A DNA stretch of 64,000 nt, from positions 4,011,264-4,075,263 of the forward strand of contig NZ_CP023667.1 in the NCBI RefSeq assembly GCF_002443155.1, written 5' to 3'. The stretch is from Alcaligenes faecalis. GTDB taxonomy: Bacteria > Pseudomonadota > Gammaproteobacteria > Burkholderiales > Burkholderiaceae_B. Below, in pieces: positions 42,057-50,997 of the stretch. Under the pieces are notes generated by a model. That model ran no database searches. It saw only the letters and a program-made list of their open reading frames with translations, and was not told where the DNA came from. The translations under genes were made by a program, and so were the position numbers. Position 1 is the stretch's first letter. Every line of letters begins with the position of its first letter.

Positions 42057-42761
42057 ATGGCTTCTTCTGACTCTTCCCTTTCTGGTCGCTTGGCGCAATT
42101 GCGCCAACGTATCGAACAGGCTTGCTTGCAGGCCGGCCGCCCTGCGGATGCGGTGGCTCTTTTACCGGTAAGCAAAACCTTTCCTGTGCCCGTGCTGGCG
42201 CAAGCTCTGGATTTGGGCCTGTCGCGAATGGGTGAGAACAAGGTTCAGGAGATTCGGGACAAGCAGGCCGAGCTGGCCGATCGCGCGGTGCAGTGGGTGA
42301 TGATAGGCCATCTGCAGAGCAATAAGGCCAAAGATATTGCACGCTTGGCCAGCGAAGTACAGTCTTTGGACCGTTTGTCGCTGGCCCAGGCCCTGGATCG
42401 GCACCTGCAAACCGAGCAGCGCAGCCTGGATGTGCTGATCCAGGTCAAGACTTCGCCTGAGCCCAGCAAGTTTGGGCTGGCACCCGAGGAGTTGCCGGCT
42501 TTCATGCAGTCCCTGCGTTCGCTGGATACCCTGAAAGTGCGGGGTCTGATGACCATGGCCGTCAATAGCGAAGACCCTCAGGCGGTACGTGCCTGCTTTG
42601 CGACTTTGCGCCAGTGGCGCGATCGTCTGGTGGAGCTGGGCCATGAACAGTTGCAAGGCCTGTCCATGGGCATGAGCGGGGATTTCGAGCTGGCGATTCA
42701 GGAAGGCTCCACCGAAGTTCGGGTCGGCTCGGCCCTGTTTGGCGCACGCGAATACCGCTAA
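42057..42761 (+). CDS. yggS: YggS family PLP homeostasis protein
   Basis: 234 aa. The PLP-binding lysine is K40 in LLPVSKTFP, then GENKVQEIRDK, HWVMIGHLQSNK-like VMIGHLQSNKAKD, and GLSMGMSGDFELAIQEGSTEVRVGSALFG, the diagnostic C-terminal phosphate-binding block. These proteins keep the pool of pyridoxal phosphate and have no known catalytic reaction. The ATG at 42057 is preferred because the in-frame upstream part is not protein-like. Confidence 0.93.
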   Translation: MASSDSSLSGRLAQLRQRIEQACLQAGRPADAVALLPVSKTFPVPVLAQALDLGLSRMGENKVQEIRDKQAELADRAVQWVMIGHLQSNKAKDIARLASEVQSLDRLSLAQALDRHLQTEQRSLDVLIQVKTSPEPSKFGLAPEELPAFMQSLRSLDTLKVRGLMTMAVNSEDPQAVRACFATLRQWRDRLVELGHEQLQGLSMGMSGDFELAIQEGSTEVRVGSALFGAREYR

Positions 42762-42784
42762 TCGATATCAGCATCGTTACTAAT

Positions 42785-42838
42785 GCCCTGCACAGGGCTG
42801 TCCGCGCATAATGTCTCTGCGCATCCCGCACGGGATGC
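42785..42838 (+). other. Two hairpins between yggS and the second Bug gene
   Basis: GCCCTG/CAGGGC (42785-42798) and GCATCCC/GGGATGC (42821-42838), the latter followed by TTAATACTT. The second could act as a weak rightward terminator for yggS. Confidence 0.4.
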
Positions 42839-42846
42839 TTAATACT

Positions 42847-42873
42847 TAAAAAAAACAGCGCCAAAAGCGCTGT
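42847..42873 (-). terminator. Leftward-facing terminator upstream of the second Bug gene
   Basis: ACAGCGC (42855-42861) pairs with GCGCTGT (42867-42873); A-rich sequence 5' of it on the plus strand gives U7-U8 after the stem only for leftward transcripts. No leftward gene ends here, so it would stop antisense transcription, for example read-through from the Crp/Fnr gene. Confidence 0.6.
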
Positions 42874-42895
42874 CTACACGCATGGAGGAGACATC

Positions 42896-43864
42896 ATGCA
42901 TTGGAAGAACTTTGGAGCCGGTGTGCTGTTGCTAAGCGCCAGCCTGACAGGAACGGCGATGGCAGCAGACTGGCCCCAGTCTGCCGTCACCTGGGTAGTG
43001 CCTTATCCCGCAGGCGGTGGTTCAGACGTGATTGCCCGTTTAGTGGCCAAGCAGCTGGAAAGCAGCCTGGGCCAGACCTTGATTGTGGAAAACAAGCCAG
43101 GTGCTGCCACCATTATTGGCGCCACGTATGTCAGTAATGCCAAACCGGATGGCTACACGGTGGGAACCGCCGATTCGGGCACCCTGGCATTCAATTCCTC
43201 CTTGTACAGCAAGCTGCAATACGACCCGGCAGCCTTCACCTATGTGGGGGGTCTGGCCCGTTTCCCCTTGATGTTGGCGGTGCCACAGGAGTCTCCCTAC
43301 AAGACGGTGGCCGATTTGCTGGAAGCGGCTCGTAAACAGCCTGAAAAACTGACGTCCTCATCGGCCGGTAGTGGCTCGCCCCACCATCTGGCGCTGGAGA
43401 TGTTCAAGCAGCGCACGGACACCAGGATTGTGCACGTGCCCTACAAGGGTGCCGCGCCCGCCATTCAGGATTTGCTGGGTGGACAGGTGGATATGTCCTT
43501 TGTGGATTCCGCCGCCGCACTGTCCAATATCAAGGCAGGCAAATTGCGGGTCTTAGCCGTTGCCACGCCCGAGCGCAGCAGTCTTTTGCCGGATGTGCCA
43601 ACCATGGCCGAGGCCGGTATTGCCGACTTCTACGCCTATGCCTGGCAAGGTTTGGTGGGCCCACCCAAGATGGACGAAGCTGCCCGTCAGCGCTTGAGCC
43701 AGGACTTGATGCAGGCCCTGAAAACGCCTGAACTGGACCAGCGTATCCGCGACATGGGGGTAGAACCCATGCCCATGACGCCCGACGAATTCCAGGCCTA
43801 CGCCCAGCGTGAACGCGCTGAATGGGCCACGGTTATCGAGCGTGCGGGCATCCGTATGGATTGA
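42896..43864 (+). CDS. Tripartite tricarboxylate-type receptor (Bug/TctC family), orphan
   Basis: 322 aa. GGAGGAG lies six bases before the ATG. Signal peptide 1-23 (AMA-ADW). Bug motifs: VTWVVPYPAGGGSDVIARLVA, VENKPGAATIIGATYV, and HVPYKGAAPAIQDLLGGQVDMSF. Binds a small acid in the periplasm. There are no TctAB genes nearby. It is convergent with the Crp/Fnr regulator 29 bases downstream. Confidence 0.92.
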   Translation: MHWKNFGAGVLLLSASLTGTAMAADWPQSAVTWVVPYPAGGGSDVIARLVAKQLESSLGQTLIVENKPGAATIIGATYVSNAKPDGYTVGTADSGTLAFNSSLYSKLQYDPAAFTYVGGLARFPLMLAVPQESPYKTVADLLEAARKQPEKLTSSSAGSGSPHHLALEMFKQRTDTRIVHVPYKGAAPAIQDLLGGQVDMSFVDSAAALSNIKAGKLRVLAVATPERSSLLPDVPTMAEAGIADFYAYAWQGLVGPPKMDEAARQRLSQDLMQALKTPELDQRIRDMGVEPMPMTPDEFQAYAQRERAEWATVIERAGIRMD

Positions 43865-43869
43865 CGTTC

Positions 43870-43891
43870 ATGCGGTCCACAGTGGCCGCAT
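43870..43891. other. Hairpin between convergent Bug and Crp/Fnr genes
   Basis: ATGCGG / CCGCAT with inner CCA/TGG pairing, three-base loop, no U-tract. It fills the 29-base gap between the two stop codons. Confidence 0.45.
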
Positions 43892-43893
43892 AA

Positions 43894-44580
43894 TCAGGCG
43901 GCATACTCATCGCCGTAACGTTTCAGGCCGTCCAGGTCCAGTACCTGGACACCACCGTATTTGATCAGCAACAGCCCTTCGTTTTCCAGTTGGCGCAGGG
44001 CCTGGTTGGCACGCTGGCGCGACACACGTGCCAGGTAGCCGATTTCTTCCTGGGTAATGTCCAGGCGCAGACCTTTTCCGGGGTAGAGCAGCGGGTTGAA
44101 CAGCTCTGCCAGACAACGTGCCACGCGGGCATCGGGGGTAGACAGGCTGTTGTATTCCGCCTTGCCGATAAATTGCGCCACACGTTCATTGAGCTGATGC
44201 AGGAGGTAGCGGTTGAAAGCAATGCTCTGGTCCAGCAAATCGTTAAAACTGTGGGCGGGCAAGCGGGCCACCTGGCAGTCGCGCAAGGCGACCACATCGT
44301 ATTTGCGTTCTTCGTTTTTCAGCAAGGAGCCTTCGCCTATCCAGCCACCGGCAGGTACCCCTGTCATGGAGGCAATCTTCCCTTCGGAATTTCCCACCGA
44401 CACTTTGAGCAAACCCGAGAGCACACCAATCCAGGCAGTGGCACGTTCTCCCTTGCGTTCGACGATGGCACCGGCCTCGTATGCGGTGATCAGTGTGTCG
44501 CGGCGGACACGCTCTTGCAGCTCGGGTGTCAACAAGCGAAACCAGGCGGCTCGCTCCGATAAAGCATCTACAACATGCAT
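43894..44580 (-). CDS. Crp/Fnr family transcriptional regulator
   Basis: 228 aa from the ATG at 44580 (GAGGG upstream); an ATG at 44613 would add 11 residues. Cyclic-nucleotide-binding-like beta-roll (about 20-120) and C-terminal Crp-type helix-turn-helix (TQEEIGYLARVSRQRANQALRQLENEGLL, about 160-190). No N-terminal cysteine cluster, so it is not an iron-sulfur FNR. Divergent from the acyl-CoA synthetase/Liv operon, which it probably controls; a TTGAT half-site-like sequence lies at about 44648-44652. Confidence 0.88.
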   Translation of the reverse strand: MHVVDALSERAAWFRLLTPELQERVRRDTLITAYEAGAIVERKGERATAWIGVLSGLLKVSVGNSEGKIASMTGVPAGGWIGEGSLLKNEERKYDVVALRDCQVARLPAHSFNDLLDQSIAFNRYLLHQLNERVAQFIGKAEYNSLSTPDARVARCLAELFNPLLYPGKGLRLDITQEEIGYLARVSRQRANQALRQLENEGLLLIKYGGVQVLDLDGLKRYGDEYAA

Positions 44581-44755
44581 GAGGATTAACCCTCGATAAA
44601 GGTCGAATGTCATGTCCGTGACAATCTTCGGGACGGGCAGCCGATAACTTGATTATTAACAGGCTGCAAATAGCTTGAAGGCAGAACATCAGCCTTCTGC
44701 CGCAATCATAAGCAGCCTCCTGGACCATAACAAGCCGGGAAAATTCGGAGGAGAC

Positions 44756-46723
44756 ATGGTTGTGCGGATGGATAAAGAGCAGGTAGCGGGGTTACCCGGC
44801 ACCTTCCCAGCCTGGATAGAACACCATGCCCAGGTGCGCGGCAACAAAGTTGCCATGCGCGAAAAAGACCTGGGAATCTGGCAGACCTGGACGTGGCAGG
44901 AGCTGGCTGAACAGGCCGAGCAACTGGCTGCGGGCCTGGCCGGGCTGGGTGTCAAGGACGGTCAGCACGTTGCGGTGATCGGTGAAAACCGCCCGCGCTT
45001 GTACCTGGCCATGATGGCGGCCCAGATGCTGGGCGCCGTGCCCGTGCCGCTGTATCAGGATGCAGTGGCCCAAGAGATGCTGCATGTATTGCTGGATGCC
45101 AGCATACGCGTGGCCGTGGTCGAGGACCAGGAGCAGGTCGACAAGTTGCTGGAAGTCTGGGATCAGTGCCCCGATCTGGATGCGCTGATCTATGACGACC
45201 CACGCGGTCTGCGCAATTATCAGCAAGAACAGCTGCAATACATCGAACAGGTCATGGAGCAGGGGCGCTTGCAGTTGGCGCGTGATCCGGACTGTGTGCG
45301 TCGTATCTGGAAGGCCATCACGCCTGACCATGCTGCCGCCATGTTCTACACCTCCGGTACCACTGGCAAGCCCAAGGGCGTGGTCTTGACCCACGGCGCG
45401 CTGGTGGATCGTGGCCTGGCCATTCAGGAACTGGAATCGCTGACCGATGCCGAGGAAGTGCTGGCTTACCTGCCTCCCGCCTGGATCGGGCAGAACATGT
45501 TTTCCTACACGCAGTTCCTGGTCACAGGCTTTACGGTGAATCACCCCGAGTCGCCCGAAACCGTCTCCATCGACCTGCACGATATTGGCCCAACCTATTA
45601 TTTTGCGCCTCCCCGCGTGCTGGAAGGCTTGCTCACGCAAGTGACTATCCGCATGGAAGATGCCGGTGCCCTGAAGCGCGCCTTATACAAGCGTTTCATG
45701 TCCCTGGCCCATCGTGTGGGTGTGCAGATTCTGGACAAGCGCCCTGGCGTGGGGATGTGGGATCGCCTGTGCTATGGCCTGGGCAATATCCTGATTTACG
45801 GCCCCTTGCGTAATGCCCTGGGCATGAGCCGCGTGCGTGTGGCTTATACCGCCGGCGAAGCTATTGGCCCCGACCTGTTCGATTTTTACCGCTCCATTGG
45901 CATCAACCTGAAGCAGTTGTACGGCGCGACTGAAACCTCGGTCTTCGTTTGCGTGCAGGAAGACGGCCATGTGCGTGCCGACACCGTGGGCCCACCTGTG
46001 AAAGGCGTGGAAATCCGCGTGGCCGATAACGGTGAAATTCAGGTGCGCAGCCCCGGTTTGTTCAAGGAGTACTACCGCAATCCCGAGTCCACCGCCGAGT
46101 CCTTTACCGAGGACGGCTGGTATCACACGGGCGATGCCGGTTATCTGGACACCGATGGTCAGCTAAAGATCATCGACCGTGCCAAGGACGTGGGCAAACT
46201 GGCCGATGGCTCCTTGTTTGCACCCAAGTACATCGAGAACAAGCTCAAGTTCTTCCCCTTCATCAAGGAAGCCGTGGCTTTTGGCGATGGTCAGGAAGAG
46301 GTATGTGCCTTTATCAATATTGATCTGGAAGCCGTGGGCAACTGGGCCGAGCGTCGCAACCTGCCTTATGCCGGTTATACCGATCTGGCCGGCAAACCCG
46401 AGGTCTATGCCTTGATTCGCGATTGCGTGGCGCAGGTCAATGCTGATCTGGCCAACGATCCCAAGCTGGCTGGCTCGCGTATCAGCGCCTTCCTGATTCT
46501 GCATAAAGAGCTGGACCCGGATGACGATGAATTGACCCGTACCCGCAAGGTACGTCGCGGCTTTATCGCGCAAAAGTACAAGGTTCTGGTCGACGCCCTG
46601 TTCAACGGTTTGGACAGGCAGTTTGTGGAGACAGAAGTGAAGTTTGAGGATGGGCGCAGCGGGCGCATTTCAGCAGACCTGCACATTGAGCGCATGACTG
46701 ACGCAGCAGCAAGGAGCGCATGA
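44756..46723 (+). CDS. Long-chain-type acyl-CoA synthetase (AMP-binding)
   Basis: 655 aa from ATG 44756, chosen for the GGAGGAG three bases upstream of it. ANL signature FYTSGTTGKPKG at about 196-207, LYGATETSVF, WYHTGDAGYLDTDGQLKIIDRAKDVGKLADG and FAPKYIENKLKFFPFI. It belongs to the FadD15-like type with the long C-terminal domain. It forms acyl-CoA from a carboxylic acid and ATP. Its stop overlaps the livG-like start (ATGA), placing activation and import in one operon. Confidence 0.93.
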   Translation: MVVRMDKEQVAGLPGTFPAWIEHHAQVRGNKVAMREKDLGIWQTWTWQELAEQAEQLAAGLAGLGVKDGQHVAVIGENRPRLYLAMMAAQMLGAVPVPLYQDAVAQEMLHVLLDASIRVAVVEDQEQVDKLLEVWDQCPDLDALIYDDPRGLRNYQQEQLQYIEQVMEQGRLQLARDPDCVRRIWKAITPDHAAAMFYTSGTTGKPKGVVLTHGALVDRGLAIQELESLTDAEEVLAYLPPAWIGQNMFSYTQFLVTGFTVNHPESPETVSIDLHDIGPTYYFAPPRVLEGLLTQVTIRMEDAGALKRALYKRFMSLAHRVGVQILDKRPGVGMWDRLCYGLGNILIYGPLRNALGMSRVRVAYTAGEAIGPDLFDFYRSIGINLKQLYGATETSVFVCVQEDGHVRADTVGPPVKGVEIRVADNGEIQVRSPGLFKEYYRNPESTAESFTEDGWYHTGDAGYLDTDGQLKIIDRAKDVGKLADGSLFAPKYIENKLKFFPFIKEAVAFGDGQEEVCAFINIDLEAVGNWAERRNLPYAGYTDLAGKPEVYALIRDCVAQVNADLANDPKLAGSRISAFLILHKELDPDDDELTRTRKVRRGFIAQKYKVLVDALFNGLDRQFVETEVKFEDGRSGRISADLHIERMTDAAARSA

Positions 46724-47523
46724 TGAGTGAGGCGCAAATGCCGGGCCGTCGCATTGGCCCAGTGGTACTGGATTTGAAGAATATTTCGCTGTCCTTTGGT
46801 GGTGTGAAGGCACTGACCGACATCTCGTTCAACATTCGTGAACACGAGATCCGCTCCATCATTGGCCCGAACGGCGCAGGCAAAAGCTCCATGCTGAACG
46901 TCATCAACGGCGTGTATGCACCACAACAAGGCGAGATTGTCTTGCGTGACCAGAGTTATGCCCGCATGAACTCGCGTCACACCGCCGAGCAGGGCATTGC
47001 CCGTACTTTCCAGAACCTGGCTCTGTTCAAGGGCATGAGTGTGCTGGACAACATCATGACCGGCCGCAATCTGCACATGAAAAGCGGGGTGTTTGCCCAG
47101 GCTTTCCGACTGGGTGGTGCCGAGCGTGAAGAGATTCGTAACCGTGAATACGTGGAAGGCATCATCGACTTCCTGGAGATCCAGGCCTACCGCAAAACGC
47201 CGGTAGGACGCCTGCCTTACGGCCTGCAAAAGCGGGTTGACCTGGGTCGGGCGCTGGCGATGCAACCGAGCATTCTGCTGCTTGATGAGCCCATGGCGGG
47301 CATGAACATCGAAGAAAAGCAGGATATGTGCCGTTTCATTCTGGATGTGAACGAAGAGTACGGCACCACGATTGTTTTGATTGAACACGATATGGGCGTG
47401 GTCATGGATATTTCGGACCGCGTGGTGGTCCTGGACTATGGCAAGAAAATTGGTGACGGAGTACCGGACGAAGTACGACAAAACCCGGACGTCATTCGCG
47501 CCTATCTTGGCGCTGGCCATTGA
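46720..47523 (+). CDS. Branched-chain-type ABC transporter ATP-binding protein (LivG family)
   Basis: 267 aa. Walker A GPNGAGKS at residues 49-56; the family's long loop around RTFQNLALFKGMSVLDNIMTGRN; signature in the RLPYGLQKRVDLGRAL region (LPYG, a variant of LSGG); Walker B ILLLDEPMAGMNIEE. AAGGAG is right before the ATG. Part of a Liv-type (HAAT family) importer. Confidence 0.93.
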   Translation: MMSEAQMPGRRIGPVVLDLKNISLSFGGVKALTDISFNIREHEIRSIIGPNGAGKSSMLNVINGVYAPQQGEIVLRDQSYARMNSRHTAEQGIARTFQNLALFKGMSVLDNIMTGRNLHMKSGVFAQAFRLGGAEREEIRNREYVEGIIDFLEIQAYRKTPVGRLPYGLQKRVDLGRALAMQPSILLLDEPMAGMNIEEKQDMCRFILDVNEEYGTTIVLIEHDMGVVMDISDRVVVLDYGKKIGDGVPDEVRQNPDVIRAYLGAGH

Positions 47524-47534
47524 GGGGAACGGAC

Positions 47535-48464
47535 ATGGCATTTTTTCTTGAAACCTTGCTGGGCGGGCTGATGAGCGGGATGTTGTACGCCCTGGTCGCG
47601 CTGGGCTTTGTGCTGATCTTCAAAGCATCGGGTGTCTTTAACTTTGCACAGGGCGCAATGGTGCTGGTGGCTGCATTGGCCATGGCCCGTCTATCCCAGT
47701 GGATTCCGCAGTTGCTGGGCATGGAGCCGGGCATCCTGGGCAATGTGCTGGCGTTTATTGTCTCGGCCATTTTGATGTTTGTGCTGGCTGTCGTCATTGA
47801 ACGCTGGGTATTGCGTTATCTGGTCAACCAGGAAGGTACGACCTTGCTGATGGCCACCATCGGTATCAGTTACCTGCTCGATGGCTTGGGCCAGATTGTA
47901 TTTGGCAGCTCCGTGTACTCCATTGATGTGGGCATGCCCAAAGATCCGGCCTTCATTCTGGAGTCCATGTTTGAAGGCGGCGTGCTGGTTAGCCTGGAAG
48001 ACCTGAGCTCGGCCGTGGTGGCGGCCTTGCTGGTGGTGGCCCTGGCCATCTTCTTCCAATACACCAGCGTGGGCCGTGCACTGCGGGCGGTGGCGGACGA
48101 TCACCAGGCAGCGCAATCCATTGGTATTCCCTTGAACCGTATCTGGGTCGTGGTCTGGACCGTGGCCGGTTTGGTAGCCCTGGTCGCCGGGATTATTTGG
48201 GGCTCCAAATATGGGGTGCAGTTCACCTTGTCGACCGCAGCGCTGCGCGCCTTGCCGGTCGTGATTCTGGGTGGTTTGACCTCGGTGCCTGGTGCCATTG
48301 TGGGCGGCCTGATTATCGGTGTGGGCGAGAAGGTGTCCGAGGTGTACCTGGGCCCTTATGTAGGTGGCGGCATCGAGATCTGGTTTGCTTATGTGCTGGC
48401 CCTGGTGTTCCTGCTGTTCCGACCACAAGGTCTGTTCGGCGAGAAGATTATTGATCGCGTCTGA
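47535..48464 (+). CDS. Branched-chain-type ABC transporter permease (LivH family)
   Basis: 309 aa, eight or so helices. Starts MAFFLETLLGGLMSGMLYALVALGFVLIFKASGVFNFAQGAMV, the classic LivH N-terminus. The coupling loop includes RAVADDHQAAQSIGIPLNRI. Start at ATG 47535; a TTG 15 bases upstream is not needed. 11 bases after the livG stop. Confidence 0.94.
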   Translation: MAFFLETLLGGLMSGMLYALVALGFVLIFKASGVFNFAQGAMVLVAALAMARLSQWIPQLLGMEPGILGNVLAFIVSAILMFVLAVVIERWVLRYLVNQEGTTLLMATIGISYLLDGLGQIVFGSSVYSIDVGMPKDPAFILESMFEGGVLVSLEDLSSAVVAALLVVALAIFFQYTSVGRALRAVADDHQAAQSIGIPLNRIWVVVWTVAGLVALVAGIIWGSKYGVQFTLSTAALRALPVVILGGLTSVPGAIVGGLIIGVGEKVSEVYLGPYVGGGIEIWFAYVLALVFLLFRPQGLFGEKIIDRV

Positions 48465-48476
48465 GGTGGAGTCGAT

Positions 48477-49541
48477 ATGATTTACCGCGAAAATGGTCAG
48501 TTCAAAAGCAGCTATCGGGCTGACCAGCAGATTTTTCCCATCCGCCAGGATCGCTATGTGGTGTTGGGCTTGTTGCTGGTGGCATTCTTGCTGGTGCCAG
48601 CCATGGCATCCAACTACTTCCTGCAAGCCATTCTGATCCCCTTTCTGATCCTGTCCCTGGCAGCGATTGGCCTGAACATTCTGGTGGGCTATTGCGGCCA
48701 GATTTCCATCGGTTCGGGTGCCTTCATGGCCGTGGGCGCTTATGCCGCCTGGAACTTTGGTGTCCGCATCCCTGAATTACCGCTGGTGTTTCAGATCCTG
48801 CTGGGCGGTGTGTTTGCCACCTTGGTAGGCGTGGCCTTCGGTATCCCCAGCTTGCGTATCCGTGGCTTGTACCTGGCTGTCACGACCCTGGCCGCGCAGT
48901 TCTTTGTGGATTGGGCTTTCCTGCGTATTGCCTTCTTCACGAACTACTCGCCCTCGGGCAACGTGTCGGTGCCTGCCTTGAGCGCCTTTGGCTTGCCAGT
49001 TCAAACTCCCATGCAGAAGTACTTGTTCGTACTGATCTTTGTGGTGGTGTTTGCCTTGTTGGCCAAAAACCTGGTGCGTGGCGCAATTGGCCGTCAATGG
49101 ATGGCGATTCGTGACATGGACGTGGCCGCTGAGGTGATTGGTATTCGCCCGGTTTACGCCAAGCTCACGGCCTTTGCCGTCAGCTCCTTCATCATCGGTG
49201 TGGCCGGTGCCTTGTGGGCCTTTGTGCACCTGGGCTCCTGGGAACCGCTGGCTTTTGACCTGAACCGCTCCTTGCAGTTGCTGTTCATCGTCATCATCGG
49301 TGGTCTGGGCTCGATTGTGGGCAGCTTCTTTGGCGCTGCTTTCATGGTCTTGCTGCCCGTGTTCCTGACCAACGTGCCGCACTGGTTTGGCGTGTCCATC
49401 GGGGTGGATACCGCCTCGCACATTGAACATATGGTATTCGGTGCCCTGATCGTATTTTTCTTGATTGTGGAGCCGCACGGTTTGGCTCGACTCTGGAGTA
49501 TTGGTAAGGAAAAGCTGCGTTTGTGGCCCTTCCCCCATTAA
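48477..49541 (+). CDS. Branched-chain-type ABC transporter permease (LivM family)
   Basis: 354 aa, about ten helices. LivM features: AAIGLNILVGYCGQISIGSGAFMAVGAY and the loop WMAIRDMDVAAEVIGIRPVYAKLTAFAVSS that meets the ATPase. The N-terminus has a ~30-residue hydrophilic extension, common in this subgroup. 12 bases after the livH stop. Confidence 0.94.
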   Translation: MIYRENGQFKSSYRADQQIFPIRQDRYVVLGLLLVAFLLVPAMASNYFLQAILIPFLILSLAAIGLNILVGYCGQISIGSGAFMAVGAYAAWNFGVRIPELPLVFQILLGGVFATLVGVAFGIPSLRIRGLYLAVTTLAAQFFVDWAFLRIAFFTNYSPSGNVSVPALSAFGLPVQTPMQKYLFVLIFVVVFALLAKNLVRGAIGRQWMAIRDMDVAAEVIGIRPVYAKLTAFAVSSFIIGVAGALWAFVHLGSWEPLAFDLNRSLQLLFIVIIGGLGSIVGSFFGAAFMVLLPVFLTNVPHWFGVSIGVDTASHIEHMVFGALIVFFLIVEPHGLARLWSIGKEKLRLWPFPH

Positions 49542-49627
49542 TAGCAGGTAGGCAGTTCATTACAACAACAGCCCCGCCAATCGGGACGGGGTACTTAGAC
49601 AAATGGTACTTATCGGAGGACCAGGAG

Positions 49628-50947
49628 ATGACAACACGACTGAAACGCGCTGTGCTCGGTTTGAGTGCTTGCGCTGCAATGTTGACCATGAGTACAGCCG
49701 CTGTGGCAGCCGAGGAACAGTACATTCCCCTGCTGACCTACCGCACCGGCTCCTTTGCCCCACTGGGTATCCCATGGGCGGACGGCAAGCTGGACTATCT
49801 GGCTTTGGTCAATGAACGTGACGGCGGTGTCAATGGTGTCAAGCTGGTGTACGAGGAGTGTGAAACCGCGTATGCCACAGACCGCGGCGTCGAGTGCTAC
49901 GAGCGCATGAAAGGCAAGAACGGCGGCGCTTCGGGTTTTGATACCCAGTCCACAGGCATTACGTTCGCGCTGACCGACAAGGCCTTTGTCGATGGCGTGA
50001 CCATTGAAACCATGGGCTACGGCCTGTCGCACTCGGCTAACGGTGCGGTGTTCGAGTGGAACTTCCCGCTGCTGGGCACCTACTGGACGGCGGCTGACGT
50101 CATGATCCAGGACATCGCCAAGCAAGTGGGCGAGGACAAGCTGAAAGATCAACGCATTGCTCTGGTCTACCACGACTCGCCTTACGGTAAAGAGCCTATC
50201 GCCCTGTTGCAGGCACGTGCCAAAGAGCAAGGCTTCAAGCTGGATCTGTACCCGGTAACCGCTCCTGGCGTGGAACAAAAATCCACCTGGCTGCAAGTGC
50301 GCAAGAACCGTCCTGACTTCGTCCTGCTGTGGAGCGCCGGGATCATGACGCCCACCGCTATTCGTGAAGCTCAGGCTGTGGGTTACCCACGCGACAAGAT
50401 CTACGGTATCTGGTGGGCAGCGTCCGAGAGCGATGTGGTCGATCTGGGTCAGACCGCCAAGGGCTACAAGGGCATCACCATTCACAACAGTGCCGAGGAC
50501 GGTCCAGTGCATGACGCTGTGCGCGAGATGCACGCCAAAGGCAAAGGCGCTGAAAACGGTGACAAGTACGTCGGCACGCTGGCTCACACCCGCGGCATGA
50601 TGATTTCCATGATGCAGGTTGAAGCGATTCGCACCGCACAAGAGAAGTTCGGTAAAGGTCAGCACATGACCCCCGAGCAAGTGCGCTGGGGTTTCGAGAA
50701 CCTGAACCTGGACGAAGCTCGTCTGAAAGAGCTGGGCTTTGAAGGCATCATGCGTCCCGTCAAAACCTCCTGCAACAACCACATGGGCGATGACTGGGCC
50801 CGTATCGTGCAGTGGGACGGCAGCAAGTTTGAAGTCGTGTCCGACTGGTATCAGTCCGACAAGAAATACGTTGATCCTTTAGTCAAGGAAATGTCGGCCA
50901 AATACGCCGCCGAGAAGAAAATTACGCCTCGCACCTGCGAAGGCTAA
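49628..50947 (+). CDS. ABC transporter substrate-binding protein (LivK-like, aromatic/carboxylate subgroup)
   Basis: 439 aa from ATG 49628 with CAGGAG before it. Signal peptide about 1-28 (VAA-EE). Longer than amino-acid LivK (about 370 aa), matching the subgroup that lies with acyl-CoA ligase genes. Several Cys (in VYEECETAYATDRGVECYERM and at the C-terminus, TSCNNH and TCEG) could form disulfides. Periplasmic; it delivers the substrate to LivHM. The ligand is not an obvious amino acid given the two CoA ligases in the operon. Confidence 0.92.
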   Translation: MTTRLKRAVLGLSACAAMLTMSTAAVAAEEQYIPLLTYRTGSFAPLGIPWADGKLDYLALVNERDGGVNGVKLVYEECETAYATDRGVECYERMKGKNGGASGFDTQSTGITFALTDKAFVDGVTIETMGYGLSHSANGAVFEWNFPLLGTYWTAADVMIQDIAKQVGEDKLKDQRIALVYHDSPYGKEPIALLQARAKEQGFKLDLYPVTAPGVEQKSTWLQVRKNRPDFVLLWSAGIMTPTAIREAQAVGYPRDKIYGIWWAASESDVVDLGQTAKGYKGITIHNSAEDGPVHDAVREMHAKGKGAENGDKYVGTLAHTRGMMISMMQVEAIRTAQEKFGKGQHMTPEQVRWGFENLNLDEARLKELGFEGIMRPVKTSCNNHMGDDWARIVQWDGSKFEVVSDWYQSDKKYVDPLVKEMSAKYAAEKKITPRTCEG

Positions 50948-50997
50948 ACCCAGGCGCCCAGGGTTCGCCCTGGGCACTGCATTGCGTGGGGAAGATT

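Noticed and set aside
44639..44660. Full FNR/CRP box in the Crp/Fnr-synthetase intergenic region
   Set aside because: Only one half-site-like TTGAT is seen; the second half does not match, so no site is annotated.
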